From Singulisphaera sp. GP187 (GTDB lineage Bacteria > Planctomycetota > Planctomycetia > Gemmatales > Gemmataceae): a DNA stretch of 42,295 bases. This document shows, in pieces, positions 8,899 through 16,912 of this stretch; the stretch's first letter is position 1; every line of letters begins with the position of its first letter. Under the pieces are notes generated by a model that was given only the letters and a program-made list of their open reading frames with translations, did not search any database and had not been told where the DNA came from. Position numbers and translations under genes: made by a program. The stretch lies in contig CAMAUE010000032.1 in NCBI GenBank assembly GCA_945861245.1, positions 1 to 42,295 on the forward strand. Reading direction: 5' to 3'.

Positions 8899-9556
8899 AG
8901 CCGCGCCCTCGCACGGTATGAATGATTGGTGCCGTGGAACCGCGCTGGAGCTTGGCCCGCAAACGGTTGATGTGGACTTCAATCACGTTCGTCGTGCCTT
9001 CCCAGTCGGATTTCCAAAGGCACTCGCACAACATCGTCCGAGTAACGGCCTGGCCTACGTGGCGCATCAAGAGTTCCAGGATGCTGAACTCTGTTGGCGT
9101 CAATTCAATTTCGCTTTCGCTTTCGCCACAGATAACACGCCGAGTCAGCAGGTCAAGCTGCAGTATGCCGACGCGAAGGTTCGTTGTGGGTTTGATGGGG
9201 GACCTGCGATTGAGCACCTCGATGCGAGCCAGCAGTTCGGGCATGAAGAACGGCTTGACGAGATAATCGTCGCCGCCTTTCTTGAGGCCATTGACGCGAT
9301 CATCCACCGAACCCAGCGCGGTGAGAATCAGAACGGGCGTCTGGATGCCATCCTTGCGAATTTTGTGCAGCACCGACAAGCCAGACTCGCCCGGGATCAT
9401 GAGGTCCAGGATGATCACGTCGTGCTTCTGCGACCGGGCCACTTCCAGGCCCTTGGTTCCGTCGGTGACCCATTTGCAGACATGTCCGACGGCTTCCAAC
9501 CCCTTCTGTACGGCGCTGCCAATTGCCGGATCGTCTTCGATGACGAGGATGTCCAT
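8876..9556 (-). CDS. OmpR-family response regulator
   Basis: 226 residues from ATG at 9556 (MDILVIEDD), the standard N-terminus for this family. The frame is open to 9628 and a start at 9613 is possible, because no strong ribosome site decides it. The receiver domain (1-115) has the acidic pair in IEDD, the phosphoacceptor Asp in ILDLMIPG, and the conserved Lys in LVKPF. The winged-helix DNA-binding domain (about 125-225) ends with VHINRLRAKL and HTVRGRGY, typical of OmpR/PhoB. It is co-transcribed with, and overlaps, the kinase gene. Targets cannot be read from the sequence. Confidence 0.93.
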   Translation of the reverse strand: MDILVIEDDPAIGSAVQKGLEAVGHVCKWVTDGTKGLEVARSQKHDVIILDLMIPGESGLSVLHKIRKDGIQTPVLILTALGSVDDRVNGLKKGGDDYLVKPFFMPELLARIEVLNRRSPIKPTTNLRVGILQLDLLTRRVICGESESEIELTPTEFSILELLMRHVGQAVTRTMLCECLWKSDWEGTTNVIEVHINRLRAKLQRGSTAPIIHTVRGRGYAIHATN

Positions 9557-9812
9557 CGAGATCGGCGCTTCGGCTTCCTGCTCACCAAGGACGTTTGACG
9601 TAGTTAGGCCCATCGGTGTAATCCACATTATTGTGCATCATGGAAATGAAAACCTCGCCACTTACGGTATTGTAAGGAATTTCGATCCCAACTGAAGATC
9701 GATGCTCTCAACAAGAGTCGCCGTTGGTTATCGTCGCTATCACGCGGAGCGCAATGGCTTCGGTTACAGAAAACACTTGCCCGTCGGGCGGCACTTCACA
9801 TACAAATCCAAC

Positions 9813-10544
9813 ATGACGCTCATCGCCGAACTTTTGCGCGGGTTCTCGCAACTGATCTATCCCAACCTGTGCTGGGCATGTCATACCGTGATGGGCCCCG
9901 ATGGCGGTCTCTTCTGCGGCGATTGTCTGCCACAGCTCACCATCGATTTATTTCCGACCTGTCCGCGTTGCTCAAGCTCGGTCGGGCCGTATGTCGTACT
10001 GAACAAGGGTTGCACGCAATGCACGGATCACACGTTCGGCTTCGATGGTGCGTTTCGCGCGGGGCCATACGATGGCCTCCTGCGTGAAGTCATCCTGCGC
10101 ATGAAGGCGTGGTCCGGCGAGGATTTGACCGAGGCGCTTGCTACCGTCTGGGCCGACGCGATGGCCGAACGCCTTAAGCCGCTCACTGCCGATTGCGTGA
10201 TCCCAATCCCGTTGCATTGGCGGCGCCGTTGGTGGCGCGGGTTCAACCAAAGCGAAATCCTCTCGCTGGCGTTGGCGAAGAAACTCGACGTTCCCTGTTT
10301 GCTTAAAGCCCTGCAGCGGACCCGGCACACAGCATCGCAGACCGCTCAATCGAGCGCAACCGGTCGGAAAGAGAACGTACATAACGCCTTTGAAACCGCG
10401 AAATCTCTCGACCTGGCCGGGAAAACCGTGCTGCTCGTCGATGACGTCCTGACCACCGGTGCGACCGCTAGTGAAGCCGCCAAAGCGCTGCGTATGCACA
10501 AACCAAAGGCGATCTATGCGGTCGTCGTCGCACATGGCAGGTGA
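9813..10544 (+). CDS. comF: ComF family phosphoribosyltransferase-like protein
   Basis: 243 residues from ATG at 9813, the usual ComF length; the frame is open further up to 9702, but that part has no family character. The N-terminal zinc-finger region has cysteine pairs C20/C23, C35/C38, C50/C53 and C67/C70. The C-terminal phosphoribosyltransferase fold shows the PRPP-binding loop VLLVDDVLTTGAT, and before it RGFNQSEILS and RKENVHNAF, both typical of ComF/GntX. ComF supports single-strand DNA handling during natural transformation in Gram-positive and some Gram-negative bacteria; in most phyla its role is unproved. It is divergent from the two-component genes. No hairpin terminator follows, though an 8-T run does. 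Confidence 0.9.
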   Translation: MTLIAELLRGFSQLIYPNLCWACHTVMGPDGGLFCGDCLPQLTIDLFPTCPRCSSSVGPYVVLNKGCTQCTDHTFGFDGAFRAGPYDGLLREVILRMKAWSGEDLTEALATVWADAMAERLKPLTADCVIPIPLHWRRRWWRGFNQSEILSLALAKKLDVPCLLKALQRTRHTASQTAQSSATGRKENVHNAFETAKSLDLAGKTVLLVDDVLTTGATASEAAKALRMHKPKAIYAVVVAHGR

Positions 10545-10568
10545 CGTTTTTTTTGGACGATATTTCCA

Positions 10569-10597
10569 TTGACAAGGCTCAATAAAAGTGGTATTAT
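10569..10597 (+). promoter_or_regulatory. Near-consensus sigma70 promoter
   Basis: A perfect -35 TTGACA (10569-10574), a 17-base spacer, and -10 TATTAT (10592-10597). A transcript would start near 10604, about 60 bases before the start codon chosen for the zinc-ribbon gene. This is the best promoter match noticed in the window. Confidence 0.75.
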
Positions 10598-10623
10598 GTA
10601 CACATGAACAAATTTACCGTACC

Positions 10624-10644
10624 GAACATTTTCCAGCAATGTTC
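10624..10644 (+). promoter_or_regulatory. Leader inverted repeat GAACATT-N7-AATGTTC
   Basis: A perfect 7-base inverted repeat with a 7-base loop in the predicted 5' leader of the zinc-ribbon gene, 18 bases before its ATG. It could be a repressor operator just downstream of the promoter or an RNA hairpin near the ribosome site. Confidence 0.5.
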
Positions 10645-10662
10645 ACGACGTGGATGGGCAAC

Positions 10663-10854
10663 ATGGAAACAAACACGCAATGGGTCCACTTACCAAGTTT
10701 TGCCGAGACCGGGGCGAAGCCCTCCTGCCCGGGGTGTGGTGGGACGTTGACGCCGCAGCGGAGCGCGTGCAAGTGTACGCGCTGTGGCTATATCGTCTGC
10801 GAAACCTGCGATATCGAGCCGCTCGACAACGATTGGCCGAGTGAGATGAGGTGA
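10663..10854 (+). CDS. Small zinc-ribbon protein, unknown function
   Basis: 63 residues from ATG at 10663 (METNTQWVHL). The upstream part of the frame overlaps the -10 box and cannot be translated from that promoter; ATG at 10639 is a possible alternative. Six cysteines form CPGCGG, CKCTRC and CETC blocks, a treble-clef or zinc-ribbon pattern. No other domain is present, and the tail is acidic. It follows the ComF gene but has its own strong promoter, so it is probably expressed independently and well. Such microproteins can be RNA- or protein-binding adaptors, but nothing here shows which. The D-type palindrome follows 16 bases after the stop. Confidence 0.65.
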   Translation: METNTQWVHLPSFAETGAKPSCPGCGGTLTPQRSACKCTRCGYIVCETCDIEPLDNDWPSEMR

Positions 10855-10870
10855 TCGTTAAATATCCTGT

Positions 10871-10930
10871 ATTCCACTTGCGGCTTAGCGCTCGGAAAAC
10901 CTCACGCGAGCGCTAATCCGCGAGCGGAAT
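10871..10930. repeat. Palindrome D copy 2
   Basis: Twenty-four-base arms (10871-10894 and 10907-10930), three mismatches, 12-base loop. The signature GCGGCTTAGCGCTCG matches the other D copies. It lies in the convergent gap between the zinc-ribbon gene and the secreted-protein gene and has no T-run on either side. Confidence 0.85.
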
Positions 10931-10953
10931 ACTGAAAAGTTGCGCTGATTCGG

Positions 10954-11709
10954 CTACTTCTTCTTCTCCAGCCCGATGAGCGTTTTGGGATCGCCGAAGA
11001 AAACCACGCCGTTGCCGCCCTTATCAGGTCCGACGAGGTGGAGCACTTCGATCTCGAAACCGAATGCGTTTCTTGCCGTGCGGATGACGCCGTGAAACAT
11101 GCGTGCCTTTTTGTGTGTTTCGATCAGCAGCTGGGATTGTTTCGAGAACGGCGCCGCCTGGCCGTTGATGAAGCCGTAAATATCGTAGGGCGCGGTTTTA
11201 TCCGCGTAGTGGCGATAGATAAACGGGTCGGCCTCGATGCTCCATTTGTGGAACCAGTTGTTGGAGTTGTACAACTTCCAGTCATTCTTTTTCGGCTCGT
11301 TTGCACCATCGACCCAAACGAGATGCGCGGTGGCGATATTCGGGTCGTTAAGTTTGAAATCGTAAAAGGTCGCAGGCAGCCGATCAACGCCCGTGACGCC
11401 GACGATTTTCACGCGTGGCTCCTTCTTCCAATCAGGTTTGAGCCCAGTAAAGGTCGTGCCCATGCGCCAATCGTAAGCCGGCGTCGGTTCGCGCGACAGT
11501 ATGCGCCAGGATTTACCCGTCGTTTCATCCTTTAGCAGAAACGTGAAATCCTCACGCCAGTAATAGCTGTTGTAGTTCTTCGTGAAATAGAACTCGCTGG
11601 CCTTGCCGACCAGTTCCACGAACTTCGGCGCCGGCGGCTGGGCGCGCGTCGGCGTGACGATTACCAAGGCAGCCAACATCATCGCGGCAACAATGCGTGA
11701 CAGCATCAT
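10954..11709 (-). CDS. Secreted protein of unknown function
   Basis: 251 residues with a clear signal peptide (MLAALVIVTPTRAQ, cleavage after Ala). I do not recognise the family. The mature part is rich in Trp, Tyr and Phe (FYFTKNYNSYYWREDF, NNWFHKW) and Lys, looks mainly beta, and has no cysteine in its mature part. It shares ATGA-type overlap (11706-11709) with the upstream phosphatase gene, so the two are translationally coupled. That linkage is the only clue to a role. Confidence 0.8.
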   Translation of the reverse strand: MMLSRIVAAMMLAALVIVTPTRAQPPAPKFVELVGKASEFYFTKNYNSYYWREDFTFLLKDETTGKSWRILSREPTPAYDWRMGTTFTGLKPDWKKEPRVKIVGVTGVDRLPATFYDFKLNDPNIATAHLVWVDGANEPKKNDWKLYNSNNWFHKWSIEADPFIYRHYADKTAPYDIYGFINGQAAPFSKQSQLLIETHKKARMFHGVIRTARNAFGFEIEVLHLVGPDKGGNGVVFFGDPKTLIGLEKKK

Positions 11710-12404
11710 AGGACCCTTTCATCCGGTTGCAGCCAACCCTCGCGCTGCTCACCGGTTTGTTTCGCTTGCCAGTATTTACCTGTTCGCACATCCAGACAGG
11801 TCAGCCAACCATTACCATACACCCACGTATCAATACAGATTGCATGAGGCACCGCCAACGGCGCGCCGGTCTTCTGCGCCGTATGCCCACATACCATGAC
11901 CTTCCCCGATTCATGCGGTCTCGATAGATCGGCATCAAAGCATTCCCAATACAGCATGAACTCCGGTTGCTCCTGAAGAGGCATCTCCGGGAACACATTG
12001 GCGTGCACGAAAAAATGCGTATCGATCTCGAAATAAGGCACACAGCGATTCTGTAGGAAATTCCAGTGCCTCGTCGGGACGCTGTCCTGGAATAGGTTCC
12101 ACCGCAGATCGGCCCCGTAGGACTGCAGCGTTTCTTCGCCGCCGCACGCGAACCAATTGTCGAAGGCACCGCGATCACGGCGCGATTGGAGCATCATGAT
12201 ATCGTGGTTGCCGAGGATGGCGATATGCTTGCACCGTTTGCGCAATCCGATGAGGCGATGGAGCGTGCCGGCGGAATCCGGGCCGCGATCGATATAGTCG
12301 CCCAGTGTGACGAGCAGATCGCCTTTCGTCGGTTGTGCCATATCGAGTAGCAGATCGAAGGCTCGCAAGCAGCCATGAATATCGCCGATAGCCAGCACGC
12401 GCAT
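11706..12404 (-). CDS. PPP-family serine/threonine phosphatase / ApaH-like metallophosphoesterase
   Basis: 232 residues. The metal-binding motifs of the PPP superfamily are complete and in order: GDIHG (near 7-11), GDYIDRGPDS, LGNHD, and the late GHTAQKTG. Family members hydrolyse phosphoprotein or dinucleoside polyphosphate bonds with a two-metal site. The short length matches bacterial PrpA/PrpE-like phosphatases. No signal peptide, so cytoplasmic. It overlaps the start of the secreted-protein gene by four bases. An A-type palindrome lies 26 bases upstream. Confidence 0.9.
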   Translation of the reverse strand: MRVLAIGDIHGCLRAFDLLLDMAQPTKGDLLVTLGDYIDRGPDSAGTLHRLIGLRKRCKHIAILGNHDIMMLQSRRDRGAFDNWFACGGEETLQSYGADLRWNLFQDSVPTRHWNFLQNRCVPYFEIDTHFFVHANVFPEMPLQEQPEFMLYWECFDADLSRPHESGKVMVCGHTAQKTGAPLAVPHAICIDTWVYGNGWLTCLDVRTGKYWQAKQTGEQREGWLQPDERVL

Positions 12405-12429
12405 TACAGGACTAGCCCTTTCGTTGTAT

Positions 12430-12518
12430 GTTTAGCCGCTCGCCTTTGGCGAGCGCGGACGTGGCGCGAAACGACGGAGAAGCACAGGTACGCGTTCGCC
12501 AAAAACGAGCGGCTAAAC
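12430..12518. repeat. Palindrome A copy 1
   Basis: The outer ends GTTTAGCCGCTCG and CGAGCGGCTAAAC pair. The left arm contains its own small hairpin CTCGCCTTTGGCGAG. The right end overlaps the TAG stop (12513-12515) of the phosphatidylserine decarboxylase gene, so the repeat supplies that stop codon. Confidence 0.9.
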
Positions 12519-13454
12519 AGTTGGCCGCAGCTTTAGAAGCACCGTGCTCCCGCCCGCTACTTTGTCGCCAACCTTGACGCGAATCTCAACCGCGGCGTCC
12601 ACGGGAATCAGCACATCCGTGCGCGAACCGAGCTTGATCATACCAATCCGTTCGCCGCGTTGGAGCTTATCACCGGGCTTTAGCCAACAGACGATGCGCC
12701 GGGCGATCGCGCCGGATATCTGCTTTACACGCATGCGGCGATTGGTTCCCGCGTCAATCAAATCAACCCAGAGCTGTTCGTTGCGCAGCGCGCTCTCGGC
12801 ATTGCGTGCGTCGAGGTACTCACCCGGAAAATAGCGGACATCCACCACTTCCGAATCGCATGGCGTACGGTTGACATGCACGTTGAAGACCGAGAGAAAG
12901 ATGCTGATGCGCAGTGCTTTGCCGAACTCCGGTTCATCAACCTCCTCAACATTCGTGACCACGCCATCCGCAGGACTGACGAGAATGTTCGGCTCCGTGG
13001 AAACGACGCGCTCGGGATTGCGAAAGAACGTGACGATCTCCAGTTCGAGCAGCGCCAGCGCCGTGACCGGAATCCAGAACAGCCAATGGATCGCGAGCGC
13101 CGCCCAAACGCACGGACTCGCCAGCGAGGAGAAGAGCAGCGTGAATAGCAGCATCTCCGCGAAGCCGTGGCGTGCGAAACCAAGCCGATCGCGGTAGGCG
13201 TGGGTGTCGTCTTCGGGGCGGAAGGAATAGCCACACACGTTGCGCGTGTACTTCAGATCACGCGCGTCGATGATGTCATGTGTGCAGTCGGTGCAGTGAC
13301 CCTGGCGTTTCGCGAGCATCGTCTGCACGTAGCCGGGACAAAGCCGACGCAGCCAAAACTTGCGGAACCGCGCCCAGGCGAGTTCGATCGCCATGCAATT
13401 CCCGCCGCCGGGTTGCACGCTGCTCGGTTTCTGTGGAGTCGTGGGAAGGGACAT
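12513..13454 (-). CDS. psd: Phosphatidylserine decarboxylase, short type, with N-terminal extension
   Basis: 313 residues. The enzyme makes phosphatidylethanolamine from phosphatidylserine at the membrane and matures by self-cleavage to form a pyruvoyl group. The cleavage site is LGSR, with Gly276/Ser277 and the small alpha chain of about 37 residues following. NVHVNRTPCD and SPADGVV, typical of the family, are present. A hydrophobic segment near 105-130 would anchor it. Unusual: the roughly 95 residues before that hold a Cys/His-rich stretch (HCTDCTHDIIDARD, then NVCGYSF) not needed by short-type enzymes. The ATG at 13454 lacks a strong ribosome site; ATG at 13394 is an alternative that keeps the cysteines. 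The stop lies inside palindrome A. Confidence 0.9.
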   Translation of the reverse strand: MSLPTTPQKPSSVQPGGGNCMAIELAWARFRKFWLRRLCPGYVQTMLAKRQGHCTDCTHDIIDARDLKYTRNVCGYSFRPEDDTHAYRDRLGFARHGFAEMLLFTLLFSSLASPCVWAALAIHWLFWIPVTALALLELEIVTFFRNPERVVSTEPNILVSPADGVVTNVEEVDEPEFGKALRISIFLSVFNVHVNRTPCDSEVVDVRYFPGEYLDARNAESALRNEQLWVDLIDAGTNRRMRVKQISGAIARRIVCWLKPGDKLQRGERIGMIKLGSRTDVLIPVDAAVEIRVKVGDKVAGGSTVLLKLRPTV

Positions 13455-13470
13455 GTATTTTCCAAGTCTC

Positions 13471-13527
13471 TGCCGCTTACAGCATAGCGCTCGCGTGGGA
13501 TATCCCGAACGCTAAGCCGCAAGCGGA
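13471..13527. repeat. Palindrome D copy 3
   Basis: TGCCGCTTACAGCATAGCG (13471) pairs imperfectly with CGCTAAGCCGCAAGCGGA (to 13527). It begins 20 bases past the S9 peptidase stop and just before the decarboxylase start. Confidence 0.75.
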
Positions 13528-13547
13528 AAACAACGAACAGGAAATTC

Positions 13548-15770
13548 CTAGCGAGGCCTGCCCAAGTGCTTCTGAAAGAACAGCGCGATACGGCCATGCA
13601 GACGTTCCATGACAAGTGGGTCGGGGACCATGTGCGTCAGGCCGGAGAGCGGGACCATCTCGAAGTCCTTGCCCGCGCGGAACAGCGAATCCACCATGCG
13701 CAGTGAATGGCGCAAGTAGACGTTGTCGTCCGCTGTGCCGTGCAGAATCATCAACGGCCGCTTGAGATCATCGGCATATGTCAGCAGCGAGCCTTCCTTG
13801 TACGCTTCAGCATCCTTGGGCGGAACGCCTAGGTATCTTTCCGTATAGTGCGTGTCGTAGTCCATCCAGTCGCAGACGGGAGCGCCGGCGACGCCTGCCT
13901 TGAACACGTCGGGTCGGCGCATGACCGCGAGCGCCGACATGTACCCGCCAAACGACCAGCCGTCGATACCCACGCGATCGGCGTCCATCATTGTATATTT
14001 GGCGGTCAGCGCCTTCAGCCCGGCGACCTGATCGTCCAGCGGGACCGAGCCGAACTTTTGGTAGATCGCCTGTTCCCAGGCAGCGCCGCGTCCGGGCGTG
14101 CCTCGGCCATCGATCGCGACGACGATGAAGCCCTGATCCGCGTACCATTGGTCGAGCAGCCAGCGATTTTGGGCCGCGAGCACATGGAGATGGTGCGGGC
14201 CGCCGTAGACATCGACGATTACCGGATACTTCTTCGCATCAAAGTCGCGTGGAAGCACAACCGCCGCCCGGAACTTGCGCGGCTCGACGCCGACTTCGAG
14301 CATCTCCACCACGGGTGCATGCGGCGGATTCTCGGCGACCGACGGCAGCTCGCCCAACGGCTTCCCGCCTTTGCCATACACAAACGACCGCGGCATCGAT
14401 TGCATTGTCCGCGACGTGATCACATACGCATCGAGCTTGCGCGAAAAAACCGCACTGTGTAAGCCCGGCTCCTTCGTCAGCTTCTCCGGCTCGGCGAACG
14501 AGTCCTTCAAGCTCATGCGAAACAGATGCGACTCCGTCGGATTTCGGCTCGCGTTGAACGTGATCGCTTCTTCCTTCGGATCGACGCTGATGAAGCTCTG
14601 GTAGCCAACATCGGCGCCGACGATCACTCGGCGAATCTTGCCATTGCGGTTGCGCAACTCCAGACGCGGATAATCGTCGATCTCGCTGACCCAGAGAAAC
14701 TCGTCGCCCGACGGCAGCCAGCGCGGCATCTCTTGACGCAGATTGACCCAGGTCGAGCTTTTCTCCGTGAGCAGTTTCGTCGTCTTGCCTGACTTGACTT
14801 CGACTTCGAGCAGCACAAGTTCACGTTGATCGCGCGTCTGCACAGCAATGCACAGCGGTGCTTTCTTCGCCCAGCGAACGGTGGCGAGATACGGATACTT
14901 CTTGTGATCCCACCCAATCCACTGCGTCGCCCCGCCATCGATCGAGACGACGCCGAGCTTGACCGTCGCGTTGTTCTTGCCTGGGCGCGGATAGTAGAAC
15001 GGCGTCGGTTTGACATCGGGATGGATCGGGTCGGCGACATGCCAGACCTCGACATCCGAGTTGTCGGTCTGCTGATAGACGATGCGCTCGCTGTCCGGCG
15101 CCCACCAATAACCCGTGAATCGGCCCATCTCTTCCTGGGCGACGAACTCGGCGGTGCCGTTCGGTTTCAGCGCGGTTCCGCCGGTGGTGACACGTGATTC
15201 CTTCCGCGCGGCGAGATCGAGCACGTAAACATCATGATCGCGAACGAACGACACCTTCTTGCCATCGGGCGAAAACTTCGGATCGAGCAAAAAGCCCTTC
15301 CCGGTCGCCAACTCCGTGATCTTGGTGCCCGCCCGCTCGACGGTGTAGAGGCGTCCCGACAGGCTTAGCAAAATGAGCGTGCCATCGTCGGTGAGCTGAA
15401 AGTTCGTGAACCCGCCGGTGCTGACACGCATGCGCTCGCGGATCGCTTTCTCTTCCGGCGAGAGCTTTTCGGCGGCGCCCTTGAGCAACTGTTCCGGCGT
15501 GAGCAGCTCGCGCGTCTTGCCGGTCTCGATGTCGAACTCGAACAGGCTGAGCTTCGCCGAGCGCGCTTCGGATCGCAGGAACAGCACTGCGCTACCGTCG
15601 GGCGTGACCATTGGTTTCTGCGGGCGACCCAGTTGAAAACTGCGCGTCTGCGCCAGCGTGCGGAGGTAGGTGGTATCCACGGCCAAGTCCTTCGGCTTAG
15701 GTTGCGCGAATGCGGGGTGGGAAATGAGGAATAGAACGATGGATGCAATGACGGAAGGTTTCATGTTCAT
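13548..15770 (-). CDS. S9 family serine peptidase (dipeptidyl peptidase IV-like), secreted
   Basis: 740 residues from ATG at 15770, with AAGGA upstream; ATG at 15764 is nearly equivalent. The signal peptide ends at SHPAFA, then Gln. The N-terminal half (about 40-480) is the beta-propeller, with DPP-IV-like features (FVAQEEMGRFTGYWWAPDS, with the Glu-Glu pair that binds substrate N-termini). The C-terminal alpha/beta-hydrolase has the triad S606 (GWSFGG), D681 (HGTADDNV) and H713 (GLTHMV); the spacing matches DPP-IV. Such enzymes trim dipeptides from peptides outside the cytoplasm. It is a single gene, downstream of the sugar isomerase and separated from it by palindrome A. Confidence 0.93.
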   Translation of the reverse strand: MNMKPSVIASIVLFLISHPAFAQPKPKDLAVDTTYLRTLAQTRSFQLGRPQKPMVTPDGSAVLFLRSEARSAKLSLFEFDIETGKTRELLTPEQLLKGAAEKLSPEEKAIRERMRVSTGGFTNFQLTDDGTLILLSLSGRLYTVERAGTKITELATGKGFLLDPKFSPDGKKVSFVRDHDVYVLDLAARKESRVTTGGTALKPNGTAEFVAQEEMGRFTGYWWAPDSERIVYQQTDNSDVEVWHVADPIHPDVKPTPFYYPRPGKNNATVKLGVVSIDGGATQWIGWDHKKYPYLATVRWAKKAPLCIAVQTRDQRELVLLEVEVKSGKTTKLLTEKSSTWVNLRQEMPRWLPSGDEFLWVSEIDDYPRLELRNRNGKIRRVIVGADVGYQSFISVDPKEEAITFNASRNPTESHLFRMSLKDSFAEPEKLTKEPGLHSAVFSRKLDAYVITSRTMQSMPRSFVYGKGGKPLGELPSVAENPPHAPVVEMLEVGVEPRKFRAAVVLPRDFDAKKYPVIVDVYGGPHHLHVLAAQNRWLLDQWYADQGFIVVAIDGRGTPGRGAAWEQAIYQKFGSVPLDDQVAGLKALTAKYTMMDADRVGIDGWSFGGYMSALAVMRRPDVFKAGVAGAPVCDWMDYDTHYTERYLGVPPKDAEAYKEGSLLTYADDLKRPLMILHGTADDNVYLRHSLRMVDSLFRAGKDFEMVPLSGLTHMVPDPLVMERLHGRIALFFQKHLGRPR

Positions 15771-15785
15771 GTTGCCATTTTCCTT

Positions 15786-15879
15786 GTTTAGCCGCTCGCC
15801 TTCGGCGAGCGCGAACGTGTCGATTTTCGATGATTGAAAACGCATTGCGCCCGCGTTCGCCAAAGGCGAACGGCTAAAC
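15786..15879. repeat. Palindrome A copy 2
   Basis: Outer stem GTTTAGCCG / CGGCTAAAC with an inner hairpin in each half (CTCGCCTTCGGCGAG and TTCGCCAAAGGCGAA) and an AT-richer centre. It ends 6 bases from the isomerase stop (reading minus) and 15 bases before the peptidase start. Confidence 0.9.
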
Positions 15880-15885
15880 GGAGAC

Positions 15886-16851
15886 CTATTTCGCCGGGAA
15901 ATCGAGCCGCTGCACGAACTTCAGCGCTTCCTCGGCTCCGAAGTCGCGATCCATGCCGGCGTCGCTCCATTCGATCGACAGCGGGCCTTCGTAGCGGATC
16001 GCGTTCAACGCGCGGAAAACCGATTCCCAATCGATCCCGCCGTGGCCCGGCGAGCGATACTCCCACCCTCGCCGCGGTTCGCCATAGGGCTGATACGAAT
16101 TCAGAACGCCGGTTCGGCCATTGAGCGTCATCGCCAAATCCTTGATGTGCACATGATAGATGCGCTCGGGAAACCGCTTCAAAAACTCAGCCGGATCGAT
16201 GCCCTGCCAATGTAGATGGCTTGGGTCGAACGTAAAGCCGAACTCCTCGCGGCCATCGAGCGCATCGAGCGTCATTTCGGCACTGAAGACATCGAACGCG
16301 ATCTGCCCGGGATGCACCTCGAGGGCGTAGCGGATGCCCGCGGATTGGCAGGCGTCGAGGATCGGACGAAAGCGATGCGCGAAATCGCGCAGGCCTTCCT
16401 GGACTTCATCGGGATTGCATGCCGGATAGCCGAGCACGCCGTTCCAGATCGACGACCCGGAGAAGCCGCTGATGGTCCCGACGCCAAGCCTCTGGGCCGC
16501 CTGAACCGTGGCAAGCATCTCAGCGGTGGCGCGCTCGTTGACACCGGCGGGATCGCCATCGCCCCAAACGTAGTCGGGCAGAATCTTGCGATGCCTCGGC
16601 TCGATGCGATCGCACACCGCCTGGCTCACCCGATGATTGCTGAGTACGAGAATCTGCAGATCATGCCGAGCGAGCTGGTCGAGTTTGGTCTGGCAGTATT
16701 CGTCTTCGCTCAACGCGCGTTGGACTTCAAAGTGGTCGCCCCAGCAGGCGAGTTCCAGACCCGCATAGCCCCATTCGCCGAGCTTCTGCGTGAGTTCCTC
16801 GAACGGGCAATTCGTCCATTGGCCGCTAAAAAGCAATATCGGACGTGGCAT
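15886..16851 (-). CDS. Sugar phosphate isomerase/epimerase (xylose isomerase-like TIM barrel)
   Basis: 321 residues, normal for the family. The TIM-barrel metal-site residues are visible in order: Glu in YALEVHPG, Asp and His in TFDPSHLHW, His in YHVHIKD, and Glu in LSIEWSD. The N-terminal strand (PILLFSGQW, then [14 protein letters not shown]) is typical of the AP-endonuclease-2-like barrel. Family members isomerise or epimerise free or phosphorylated sugars, or inositol derivatives, in the cytoplasm. The planctomycete versions are abundant and mostly uncharacterised, so the substrate is open. It appears to be a single gene. Confidence 0.9.
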   Translation of the reverse strand: MPRPILLFSGQWTNCPFEELTQKLGEWGYAGLELACWGDHFEVQRALSEDEYCQTKLDQLARHDLQILVLSNHRVSQAVCDRIEPRHRKILPDYVWGDGDPAGVNERATAEMLATVQAAQRLGVGTISGFSGSSIWNGVLGYPACNPDEVQEGLRDFAHRFRPILDACQSAGIRYALEVHPGQIAFDVFSAEMTLDALDGREEFGFTFDPSHLHWQGIDPAEFLKRFPERIYHVHIKDLAMTLNGRTGVLNSYQPYGEPRRGWEYRSPGHGGIDWESVFRALNAIRYEGPLSIEWSDAGMDRDFGAEEALKFVQRLDFPAK

Positions 16852-16912
16852 GGCGAAATCCTTTCAGTGGCGAGTGGCGAGTGGCTCCTGATCCCTGACT
16901 CCTGATTCCTGT

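Noticed and set aside
10604..10750. Small frame starting ATGAACAAATTTACCG just at the transcript start
   Set aside because: It overlaps the zinc-ribbon gene in another frame, has no ribosome site, and gives a non-conserved-looking Arg-rich peptide.
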